Positions 1 to 5,097 of a DNA stretch of 5,097 nucleotides are shown piece by piece (the first letter of the stretch is position 1; each line of letters starts with the position of its first letter). The position numbers and the translations under genes are program-made. A model generated the notes under the pieces. That model was not told the DNA's origin and ran no database searches. It saw nothing but the letters and a program-made list of their open reading frames with translations. Origin of the DNA: an uncultured Oscillospiraceae bacterium (lineage in GTDB: Bacteria; Bacillota; Clostridia; Oscillospirales; Oscillospiraceae); contig CAADVN010000098.1 of the NCBI GenBank assembly GCA_900752445.1, positions 1-5,097 on the forward strand. Direction: 5' to 3'.

Positions 1-1491
1 CTCCAGCGCGGCGCAAAGCTCCGGCGTCGGCGCGACGTGCGTGCGCTCGAGCCGCGATATCTCCGCGTCCACGGCGGCGTATTTCGCCTCCACGGCCTCG
101 AGCCGCTCCCGCGGCACCAGCCCCACCTCGAAGCCCCTGCGCGTCAGGCGCTCGTCGGCGTTGTCCTGCCGCAGAAGCAGCCGGTACTCCGAGCGCGAGG
201 TCATCATGCGGTAGGGCTCGTTCGTGCCGCGTGTCACGAGGTCGTCTATGAGCGCGCCGATGTAGGCCTCGCTCCGCCGCAGGACGAAGGGGCCCTCGCC
301 CCTTAGCTTCCGCGCCGCGTTCACGCCCGCGCAGAAGCCCTGCACCGCCGCCTCCTCATAGCCGGACGAGCCGTTGAACTGCCCCGCGCCGTAGAGCCCG
401 GAAATTTTCCGCGTCTCCAGCGTCGGCAAAAGCTCCGTCGGGTCCACGCAGTCGTACTCTATCGCATACGCCGGGCGCATTATCTCGGCCCGCTCGAGCC
501 CTGGCACCGTGTGCAGCATCCGCACCTGTACCTCCTCGGGCATGGAGCTCGAGAAGCCCTGGACATAGAGCTCCTCGGTGCCGAGGCCCATGGGCTCTAT
601 GAAGAGCTGGTGCCGCTCCTTGTCCGGGAAGGTCATGACCTTCGTCTCGATGCTCGGGCAGTAGCGCGGGCCCACGCCCTCGATGACGCCGGAGTATATG
701 GGCGAGCGGTCGAGGTTTTCGCGGATGATGTCGTGCGTCTCCTTCGTCGTGTACGTCAGCCAGCAGCACGCGCGGTTCTCGGGCGGGCGCTCCGTCCCGA
801 AGGAGAAGGGCTCGGGCTCCGGGTCGCCCTCCTGGAGCTGCATCCTGGAGAAGTCCACGCTCCGGGCGTTTATCCGCGGCGGCGTGCCGGTCTTGAAGCG
901 GCGCAGGGAGAGCCCGAGCTCGCGCAGCCGCTCCGCCAGCGGCCCCGAGGGCGCGAGCCCGTCCGGGCCGGAGTCGCGTATGACCTCGCCGACGATGGTG
1001 CGGCCCCTCAGGAAGGTGCCCGTGGCGACTATGGCCGCCCGGCAGCGCCAGACGGCGCCCGTGTGCGTCGTGACCGAGACGACGCGCCCGTCCTCGACGC
1101 CTATGTCCACGACCTCGGCCTGGATGAGCCGGAGCCGCTCCTGCCGCTCGAGCGTGCGCTTCATGACCTCCTGGTACCTGCGCCTGTCGGCCTGCGCGCG
1201 CAGCGAGTGCACCGCCGGGCCCTTGCCGAGGTTCAGCATCCGGTACTGGATACAGGCGGCGTCGGCGGCCCTGGCCATCTCGCCGCCCAGGGCGTCCAGC
1301 TCGCGCACGAGGTGGCCCTTGCCCGTGCCGCCTATGGCCGGGTTGCAGGGCATGTTGCCCACCGTGTCGAGGTTTATGGCGAAGCAGACGGTCTCCAGCC
1401 CGAGGCGCGCCGGGGCCAGCGCGGCCTCGATACCCGCGTGGCCCGCGCCTATGACGGCTATATCGCATTTTCCCGCGTCATAAGTTCTCAT
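1..1491 (-). CDS. mnmG: MnmG (GidA), tRNA uridine-5-carboxymethylaminomethyl modification enzyme, 3'-truncated by window edge
   Basis: FAD-dependent cytoplasmic enzyme that, with the GTPase MnmE, installs the (carboxymethyl)aminomethyl group on C5 of wobble U34 in certain tRNAs. I translated 497 codons; family members are about 620-630 residues, so roughly the last 120-130, including most of the C-terminal tRNA/MnmE-binding helical domain, lie off the left edge. Seen: FAD Rossmann motif GAGHAG (residues 15-20); MPCNPAIGG with Cys49 and RYCPSIETK with Cys278, which match the two conserved cysteines of the family (Cys47 and Cys277 in E. coli); FKTGTPPRI (199-207); GAGQFNGSSGYEEAA (about 369-383); then LIDDLVTRGTNEPYRMMTSR and YRLLLRQDNADERLT. 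The ATG at 1491 is forced: an in-frame TAA lies three codons upstream (1500-1498) and no other start precedes the FAD motif. The gene is transcribed divergently from the transporter operon, not behind mnmE. The frame is intact throughout. Confidence 0.97.
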   Translation of the reverse strand, partial: MRTYDAGKCDIAVIGAGHAGIEAALAPARLGLETVCFAINLDTVGNMPCNPAIGGTGKGHLVRELDALGGEMARAADAACIQYRMLNLGKGPAVHSLRAQADRRRYQEVMKRTLERQERLRLIQAEVVDIGVEDGRVVSVTTHTGAVWRCRAAIVATGTFLRGRTIVGEVIRDSGPDGLAPSGPLAERLRELGLSLRRFKTGTPPRINARSVDFSRMQLQEGDPEPEPFSFGTERPPENRACCWLTYTTKETHDIIRENLDRSPIYSGVIEGVGPRYCPSIETKVMTFPDKERHQLFIEPMGLGTEELYVQGFSSSMPEEVQVRMLHTVPGLERAEIMRPAYAIEYDCVDPTELLPTLETRKISGLYGAGQFNGSSGYEEAAVQGFCAGVNAARKLRGEGPFVLRRSEAYIGALIDDLVTRGTNEPYRMMTSRSEYRLLLRQDNADERLTRRGFEVGLVPRERLEAVEAKYAAVDAEISRLERTHVAPTPELCAALE

Positions 1492-1500
1492 AACCCCTTA

Positions 1501-1529
1501 ATTATACCCCAGCCGTCCCTCCGATTCAA
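1501..1529 (-). promoter_or_regulatory. sigma-70 type promoter of mnmG
   Basis: Read on the minus strand, TTGAAT (1529-1524) is followed by a spacer of exactly 17 bp and a perfect TATAAT (1506-1501). The predicted transcription start is about 1494, only about 3 nt before the ATG at 1491, so the mRNA would be almost leaderless. The only Shine-Dalgarno-like bases (AAGGGG, 1499-1494) lie 2 nt from the ATG and would be largely absent from the transcript. The promoter match is seen directly; the start site is inferred from usual spacing. Confidence 0.8.
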
Positions 1530-1530
1530 G

Positions 1531-1549
1531 CTGTGCAGAAATTGCACAG
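1531..1549. promoter_or_regulatory. perfect 19-bp dyad, candidate operator in the divergent control region
   Basis: CTGTGCA (1531-1537) and TGCACAG (1543-1549) form a perfect 7-bp inverted repeat around GAAAT. It touches the -35 box of mnmG, is centred near -46 from the predicted mnmG start and near -64 from the predicted transporter start. A homodimeric regulator could act on either promoter. The inner 17-mer has TGT and ACA at the same spacing as GlnR/TnrA sites (TGTNA-N7-TNACA) but differs at the fifth base of each half-site, so that assignment is weak. No regulator gene is visible nearby. Confidence 0.5.
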
Positions 1550-1569
1550 GTAAAATGCCCGCGCGGCTA

Positions 1570-1597
1570 TTGCTTTATCTCACTAATGTGGTAATAT
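1570..1597 (+). promoter_or_regulatory. candidate extended -10 promoter of the amino acid transporter operon
   Basis: TTGCTT (1570-1575), a 16-bp spacer and TAATAT (1592-1597) form a moderate promoter. TGG (1589-1591) directly before the hexamer supplies an extended -10 TGn element, which can compensate for the weak -35. Transcription would start near 1604, leaving a 5' leader of about 40 nt that carries the ribosome-binding site AAGGAG (1628-1633). This short AT-richer stretch stands out from the GC-rich coding DNA. Confidence 0.5.
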
Positions 1598-1643
1598 GGT
1601 AGCGCCTGTTGAAACGGGTAGTGAATGAAGGAGAAATGTAAAG

Positions 1644-2504
1644 ATGAAAAAGATACTTGCACTTTTGCTTGCGCTCTGCATGGTATTCGCGCTGGCCGCC
1701 TGCGGCGAGCCCGCGTCCGAGCCCACCGACGCGCCCGCGACCGACGCGCCCTCCGACGTGACCGAGCCCGCCGATGACGGCGGCGGCACGGCTGAGAGCG
1801 AACTCGCCTATGTCCAGGACAAGGGCACGCTGGTCGTCGGCATCACGAACTTCGAGCCCATGGACTACCAGGACGAGAACGGCGAGTGGATAGGCTTTGA
1901 CGCCGACCTCGCCAAGGCCTTCGCCGAGAGCCTGGGCGTCGAGGCCGTGTTCCAGGAGATCGAGTGGGGCAACAAGGTCTTCGAGCTCGACGGCAAGACC
2001 ATCGACGTCGTCTGGAACGGCATGACCCTGACGGACGAGGTGCTCTCCTCCATGGAGTGCTCGAACGCCTACTGCAACAACGCCCAGGTCGTCATCCTGC
2101 CCGCCGCCGAGGCCGAGAACTACCCCGACGCCGCGAGCATGGCCGAGCTGCAGTTCGCGGTCGAGTCGGGCTCCGCCGGCATGGACATGGCCATAGAGAA
2201 CGGCTTTAGCTACACCGAGGTCATAGACCAGGCCACCGCGGTGCTCGAGGTGAGCTCCGGCACCTGCCAGGCCGCCATCATCGACAGCCTCATGGCCGCG
2301 GCCATGGTGGGCGAGGGCACGAGCTACGCCGACCTCACCTACACGATAAGCCTCAACAGCGAGGAGTACGGCGTCGGCTTCCGCAAGGGCTCCGACCTGT
2401 GCGCGGCGCTCAACGACTTCTTCGCCGCCGCCTGGGCCGACGGCACGATGCAGGAGCTCGCCGACACCTACGGCGTCTCCGCGGCGCTCATAGCGCAGGG
2501 CTGA
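1644..2504 (+). CDS. polar amino acid ABC transporter substrate-binding lipoprotein (SBP_bac_3 family)
   Basis: Extracytoplasmic receptor that would bind an amino acid and hand it to the permease encoded next. Its 286 residues are a normal length. A short signal peptide (MKK, then a hydrophobic core) ends in the lipobox LAAC with Cys20 as the lipidated residue. Residues 21-53 are a low-complexity tether rich in Asp, Ala, Pro, Thr and Glu. The type II binding fold begins near 54 (YVQDKGTLVVGI), with FEPMDY (70-75), the family signature region GFDADLA (84-90), TIDVVWNGMTLTDE (119-132), and the closing segment YGVGFRKG to the WADGTMQELADTYG helix near the C-terminus. Start: ATG at 1644, with AAGGAG (1628-1633) 10 nt upstream. 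Oddity: Val133 replaces the Arg that commonly follows T-x-E/D-E in this family and grips the ligand carboxylate. Codons are strongly C-ending (GGC, GCC, GAC), fitting high expression. The substrate is unknown. Confidence 0.93.
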   Translation: MKKILALLLALCMVFALAACGEPASEPTDAPATDAPSDVTEPADDGGGTAESELAYVQDKGTLVVGITNFEPMDYQDENGEWIGFDADLAKAFAESLGVEAVFQEIEWGNKVFELDGKTIDVVWNGMTLTDEVLSSMECSNAYCNNAQVVILPAAEAENYPDAASMAELQFAVESGSAGMDMAIENGFSYTEVIDQATAVLEVSSGTCQAAIIDSLMAAAMVGEGTSYADLTYTISLNSEEYGVGFRKGSDLCAALNDFFAAAWADGTMQELADTYGVSAALIAQG

Positions 2505-2532
2505 GCCCCGGCGCGCTGATTTGAGAGAATAA

Positions 2533-2570
2533 GCTGGAAGCAGAGGACGTGACGCTCCTCTGCTTTCGGC
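2533..2570 (+). other. strong intercistronic stem-loop between binding protein and permease
   Basis: Positions 2533-2547 pair with 2556-2570 over 15 bp; two pairs are G·U wobbles and the inner 10 bp (AAGCAGAGGA with TCCTCTGCTT) are perfect. The loop is 8 nt (CGTGACGC). No T-tract follows, so it is not a standard terminator. It lies 28 nt after the binding-protein stop codon and 6 nt before the permease ribosome-binding site. In ABC importer operons such hairpins often protect the 3' end of the binding-protein mRNA or reduce downstream expression; that role here is inference. Confidence 0.75.
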
Positions 2571-2576
2571 GTGGAC

Positions 2577-2581
2577 AGGAG
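2577..2581 (+). promoter_or_regulatory. ribosome-binding site supporting the ATG start of the permease
   Basis: AGGAG lies 13 nt before ATG 2595, which is a long but usable gap. It lies inside the reading frame that would begin at GTG 2571. That GTG has no Shine-Dalgarno upstream and sits directly against the hairpin stem, so this site favours ATG 2595 as the true start. Confidence 0.5.
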
Positions 2582-2594
2582 TGGTCCCAAGCTG

Positions 2595-3428
2595 ATGTTC
2601 CAGACCGTAATATCCGCGCTCAACGAGGGCTTTGTGCAGACGCTCAGGCTCTTTGTCGTGACGCTCGTGGGCTCCATACCCCTGGGGCTCGTCATATGCT
2701 TCGGCTCCATGAACCGCTGGGCGCCTCTGGGCCTGCCGGGACGCAGGCTCGCCGCGAGGAAGGCCGCCATCGACAGGCAGCTTGAGGAGGGCGAGGAGCC
2801 GATCGTGCAAAAGCGCGTGCTCTCGCCCGCGCGGGCAAGGAAAAAGAGCCGGAGCCTCGGCTTCTGGTCAAAGCTGCTGCTCGGCTTCAGGCCGATATCG
2901 CTCCTGAGCCGGCTCGTGGTCTGGATAATCCGCGGCACGCCGCTCATGCTCCAGCTGCTCATCGTGTTCTACATACCCGGCTATATATTCAAGAGCAACC
3001 CCTGGAGCTTTCCCGACGGGCGCTTCGCCGCGGCGGCGGTCATGTTCATCGTGAACTACGCCTGCTACTTCTCCGAGATCTACCGCGGCGGCATCCAGGG
3101 CGTGCCCATAGGCCAGCAGGAGGCCGGGCAGGTGCTCGGCATGACGAAGGGCCAGATATTCCGCCGCGTCACGCTGCTGCAGATGATAAAGCGCATCGTC
3201 CCGCCCATGTCAAACGAGATCATCACGCTCGTGAAGGACACCTCGCTCGCGCGCATCATCTCCTATCAGGAGGTCATCTGGGCCGGCTACGCCTTCCTCA
3301 AGGGCTCGCACGGCTACTCCGGCCTCATCTGGCCGCTGCTCTTTACGGGCGTGTATTACCTCATCTTCAACGGCGTCGTCTCCTTCCTGCTCGGCAGGCT
3401 GGAGCGCAAGCTCGAGTTCTTCAGGTAA
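2595..3428 (+). CDS. polar amino acid ABC transporter permease (HisM/GlnP-type)
   Basis: Inner-membrane subunit that forms the translocation path; as the only permease in the operon it probably works as a homodimer. From ATG 2595 it has 277 residues. A GTG at 2571 would add 8 residues (MDRSGPKL) but lacks a ribosome-binding site. Seen: TM1 about 13-37 (FVQTLRLFVVTLVGSIPLGL); the family motif IIRGTPLMLQL (111-121) opening the next core segment; TM about 144-160; the EAA loop for ATPase contact, EAGQVLGMTKGQIFRRVTLLQ (176-196), with LLQ where many relatives have LPQ; VKDTSLARIIS (213-223); a final TM about 245-265. Oddity: between TM1 and RGTP is a basic, charged stretch (about 40-100, including PARARKKSRS) much longer than in typical family members, predicted cytoplasmic. 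The stop codon is 12 nt before the ATPase gene. Confidence 0.92.
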   Translation: MFQTVISALNEGFVQTLRLFVVTLVGSIPLGLVICFGSMNRWAPLGLPGRRLAARKAAIDRQLEEGEEPIVQKRVLSPARARKKSRSLGFWSKLLLGFRPISLLSRLVVWIIRGTPLMLQLLIVFYIPGYIFKSNPWSFPDGRFAAAAVMFIVNYACYFSEIYRGGIQGVPIGQQEAGQVLGMTKGQIFRRVTLLQMIKRIVPPMSNEIITLVKDTSLARIISYQEVIWAGYAFLKGSHGYSGLIWPLLFTGVYYLIFNGVVSFLLGRLERKLEFFR

Positions 3429-3440
3429 GGGGGCGCGGCA

Positions 3441-4220
3441 ATGCCGGTACTGGAAGTCAAACACCTTGAAAAGCACTTCGACAAGACGAAGGTATTGAAC
3501 GACATCAGCTTCTCCCTGGAGGAGGGGCAGGCGCTGTCGATAATCGGCTCGTCCGGCTCGGGCAAGACCACGCTCCTGCGCTGCCTCAACTTCCTCGAGA
3601 CGCCGGACGCCGGGAGCATAGCCGTGAACGGCGAGACCCTCTTCGACGCCGACGACCCCTCCACAAGGCGCGAAGCCGACGTGAGGAAAAAGCGGCTGCA
3701 CTTCGGGCTGGTGTTCCAGAGCTTCAACCTCTTCCCTCAGTATACCGCGCTGGGGAACGTCACGCTCGCCAGCCGGCTGCTGGCGAAGGAGAGGCCGGAC
3801 TTCAAGCAGGACAAGAAGGCCATCTTCGAGGCCATCGACGCCGAGGGGCGGGAGCTGCTCGACTCCATGGGCCTGTCGGACCGGGCGGGGCACTACCCGC
3901 ACCAGCTCTCGGGCGGGCAGCAGCAGCGCGTCGCCATAGCCCGGGCGCTGGCCCTGCACCCGGACATCCTCTGCTTCGACGAGCCGACGAGCGCGCTCGA
4001 CCCCGAGCTCACGGGCGAGGTGCTGCGCGTCATCAGGCAGCTCGCCGAGCGGAAGACGACCATGATAATCGTCACGCACGAGATGCACTTCGCGCGCGAG
4101 GTCTCGGACAGGGTCATCTTCATGGACGGCGGCTTCATCGTGGAGCAGGGCGGGCCGGAGATAATAGACGCGCCGAAGATGGAGCGGACGCGGAAATTCC
4201 TCTCGAGCTACGGGCAGTAG
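3441..4220 (+). CDS. polar amino acid ABC transporter ATP-binding protein (GlnQ/HisP-type)
   Basis: Cytoplasmic ATPase whose dimer powers import through the preceding permease. Its 259 residues contain every nucleotide-binding element intact: Walker A GSSGSGKTT (36-44), Q-loop Gln93 (VFQSFNLFP), signature LSGGQQQR (156-163), Walker B with catalytic Glu (ILCFDEP, 176-182; Glu181), D-loop SALD (184-187) and H-loop His213 (VTHEM). The segment from about 113 to 140 (AKERPDFKQDKK onward) is longer than in E. coli GlnQ or HisP, so the protein is slightly long. Start: ATG 3441 with the GGGGG-rich ribosome-binding site (3429-3433) 7 nt upstream. That site directly follows the permease TAA, so translation is probably coupled. 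The first codons are A/T-richer than the rest of the gene. A rho-independent terminator follows, so this is likely the last gene of the main transcript. The amino acid transported cannot be told. Confidence 0.96.
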   Translation: MPVLEVKHLEKHFDKTKVLNDISFSLEEGQALSIIGSSGSGKTTLLRCLNFLETPDAGSIAVNGETLFDADDPSTRREADVRKKRLHFGLVFQSFNLFPQYTALGNVTLASRLLAKERPDFKQDKKAIFEAIDAEGRELLDSMGLSDRAGHYPHQLSGGQQQRVAIARALALHPDILCFDEPTSALDPELTGEVLRVIRQLAERKTTMIIVTHEMHFAREVSDRVIFMDGGFIVEQGGPEIIDAPKMERTRKFLSSYGQ

Positions 4221-4236
4221 GCGGAGAATTTACAAA

Positions 4237-4275
4237 TTGGCTCTTGAATGTGGGTGTCGAATATAATACTATTAT
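4237..4275 (+). promoter_or_regulatory. candidate promoter of the second binding-protein gene
   Basis: An AT-rich island holds a perfect TATAAT (4262-4267) with TTGGCT (4237-4242) 19 bp upstream. Overlapping alternatives are TTGAAT (4244-4249) with TACTAT (4267-4272, 17-bp spacer) or TATTAT (4270-4275, 20-bp spacer). No single pair has both good boxes and ideal spacing, so the exact start is uncertain. From TATAAT it would be near 4274, the first base of the terminator stem. Confidence 0.5.
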
Positions 4276-4306
4276 GGTTGCGCCCGGGAGGACGCAGCCA
4301 TTTTTT
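4274..4306 (+). terminator. rho-independent terminator after the ATPase gene
   Basis: ATGGTTGCG (4274-4282) pairs with CGCAGCCAT (4293-4301) over 9 bp, with one U·G wobble, around a 10-nt loop (CCCGGGAGGA). It is followed at once by six T residues (4301-4306). This is a standard intrinsic terminator for the importer operon, 54 nt after the ATPase stop. It also separates that operon from the next gene, whose ribosome-binding site begins 3 nt after the T-tract. Confidence 0.8.
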
Positions 4307-4322
4307 ATGAGGAGGCCGGCGG

Positions 4323-5097
4323 ATGAAGATGAGAAGGAGGGTCCTGGCGCTGGTGCTGGCGCTCTGCCTTGCGCTGCCGCTGGCGGGCTGCGGCAGGGTC
4401 TCGGGGCGGTACCGGATACTGGAGACGCTGGAGACTCAGTCGTTCTCGATAGGCTTCCGGGACGGGGACTACGTGCAGTACTACGTCGAGGCGGCGCTCA
4501 AGGTGCTGGCGGCGGACGGGACGGTGCAGCGGCTGGCCATGCAGTGGTTCGGCGAGGACAGGACCAGCTTTTCCAGGGATATCGACGCGCTGGAGAAGGT
4601 GGGCGCCGCCGCGTACAGGACGCTGCTCGTCGGCGCGGATATGGACGTGTTCCCCATGAGCTATGAGGAGAACGGGAACTATACGGGCTTTGACGTGGAG
4701 CTGGCGCGCGAGGTGTGCGGCCGGCTGGGCTGGGACATAAAGTTCATCCCGATAAAGGCGGAGAACGCGTATGTGGAGCTAATGAGCGGGAACATAGACG
4801 TGGCCTGGGGCGGGCTGGTGCTGGAGAGCGAGGGCGATTACGAGACGCTCGCGCCGTACCTGACGAACGAGATCGTGCTGGTGACGCTGGCGGACAGCGG
4901 GCCGAAGACGCTCAGGGGCCTCAAGGGCAAGAGCCTGGGCGTCACGACGGAGTCGAAGTTCATGGATGCGCTCGCGTCGGAGGAGAAGCTGATGGAGCGC
5001 TTTGACCAGATAAAGCGGCTGACAGGCGGCAGCCGGGCGCTGCTGGACGCCCTGACGGGGCGGCAGGGGGACGCGATAATAGGGTACAGCATCGCCC
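4323..5097 (+). CDS. second SBP_bac_3-type lipoprotein with rearranged (circularly permuted or partly duplicated) binding domain, 3'-truncated by window edge
   Basis: Predicted extracytoplasmic binding lipoprotein; 258 codons are visible and the frame is open at the right edge. Signal peptide MKMRRR plus hydrophobic core ends in lipobox LAGC (Cys23). Start: ATG 4323, with GAGGAGG (4309-4315) 7 nt upstream. Residues 30-79 (YRILETLETQ, FSIGFRDGD, LAADGTVQRL, WFGED) match the end of ordinary family members and align with the C-terminal YTI, YGVGFRKG and WADGTMQELA of the first binding protein. After a linker (about 80-97) the normal start of the fold follows: RTLLVGADMDVFPMSYEENG (99-118), signature GFDVELAREVC (122-132), IDVAWGGL (158-165), then KSLGVTTESK (203-212) and GDAIIGYSIA (249-258). 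The usual ligand Arg after IDVAWGG is absent. Codons are more G-ending (GCG, GGG, CGG) than in the first binding protein. It may serve the upstream permease or be a separate sensor; the substrate is unknown. Confidence 0.85.
   Translation, partial: MKMRRRVLALVLALCLALPLAGCGRVSGRYRILETLETQSFSIGFRDGDYVQYYVEAALKVLAADGTVQRLAMQWFGEDRTSFSRDIDALEKVGAAAYRTLLVGADMDVFPMSYEENGNYTGFDVELAREVCGRLGWDIKFIPIKAENAYVELMSGNIDVAWGGLVLESEGDYETLAPYLTNEIVLVTLADSGPKTLRGLKGKSLGVTTESKFMDALASEEKLMERFDQIKRLTGGSRALLDALTGRQGDAIIGYSIA

Noticed and set aside
356..1602. Long open frames on both strands across the mnmG region
   Set aside because: They are GC-rich shadow frames of mnmG: Arg/Ala/Gly-rich, without domains. The true frame carries every MnmG motif.
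1605..1618. Small hairpin in the transporter 5' leader (CCTGT/ACGGG, loop TGAA)
   Set aside because: Only 5 bp with one wobble and no T-tract or riboswitch-like context; could be chance.
1596..1628. 10-codon upstream ORF in the transporter leader (ATG at 1596, TGA at 1626)
   Set aside because: No ribosome-binding site, and the predicted transcription start lies after its ATG.
2571..2594. GTG start adding 8 residues to the permease
   Set aside because: No Shine-Dalgarno before it, it abuts the hairpin stem, and the extra residues are not like the usual permease N-terminus.
1575..2810. 411-codon minus-strand frame opposite the first binding protein
   Set aside because: It is low-complexity Gly/Ala/Val/His antisense sequence crossing the promoter region and two clear plus-strand genes; no recognisable domain.
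3210..4088. 292-codon minus-strand frame opposite the permease end and ATPase
   Set aside because: Antisense shadow of highly conserved ABC genes; no motifs and no ribosome-binding site sought by a real start.
4244..4666. 140-codon plus-strand frame overlapping the second lipoprotein start
   Set aside because: It runs through the TATAAT and terminator, has no Shine-Dalgarno, and is out of frame with the lipobox and SBP domain that clearly code.
1..5097. CRISPR arrays, tRNA/rRNA genes, insertion sequences
   Set aside because: No regularly spaced direct repeats, no tRNA-like folds noticed, no transposase motifs or terminal inverted repeats seen.

Overview
The window is GC-rich bacterial DNA with strong G/C bias at third codon positions. 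Unusually for such DNA, it often uses the ATA (Ile) and AGG (Arg) codons. The MnmG sequence (MPCNPAIGGTGKGHLVRE), the lipoprotein style, the purine-rich Shine-Dalgarno sequences and the polar amino acid transporter sequences look like a high-GC member of the Clostridia (Bacillota), possibly Oscillospiraceae-like. This placement is an inference from general family resemblance and has moderate-to-low confidence.

Layout: (1) Positions 1-1491, minus strand: the first 497 codons of mnmG, a tRNA wobble-uridine modification enzyme; its 3' end lies beyond the left edge. (2) Positions 1492-1643: a divergent control region. It holds a near-ideal sigma-70 type promoter for mnmG that would give an almost leaderless mRNA, a perfect 19-bp dyad (7-5-7), and an extended -10 promoter candidate for the transporter operon. 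(3) Positions 1644-4220, plus strand: a complete polar amino acid ABC importer in the order substrate-binding lipoprotein, permease, ATPase. A strong 15-bp intercistronic hairpin separates the first two genes; the last two are 12 nt apart and look translationally coupled. (4) Positions 4221-4322: an AT-rich gap with a TATAAT element and, directly after it, a rho-independent terminator. (5) Positions 4323-5097: a second lipoprotein of the same binding-protein superfamily, running off the right edge. Its domain order is odd: the segment that normally ends the fold comes first.

How the genes work together: the first binding protein would capture an amino acid outside the membrane and deliver it to a homodimer of the single permease, driven by a dimer of the ATPase. 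The second binding protein could feed the same permease with another ligand or act separately. MnmG is a housekeeping gene that shares only the intergenic region. Uptake of polar amino acids is the expected function, but the exact substrate cannot be read from the sequence. The most interesting items are the apparent circular permutation (or partial duplication) in the second binding protein, the nearly leaderless mnmG start, a basic insertion in the permease, and the promoter abutting a terminator before the last gene.
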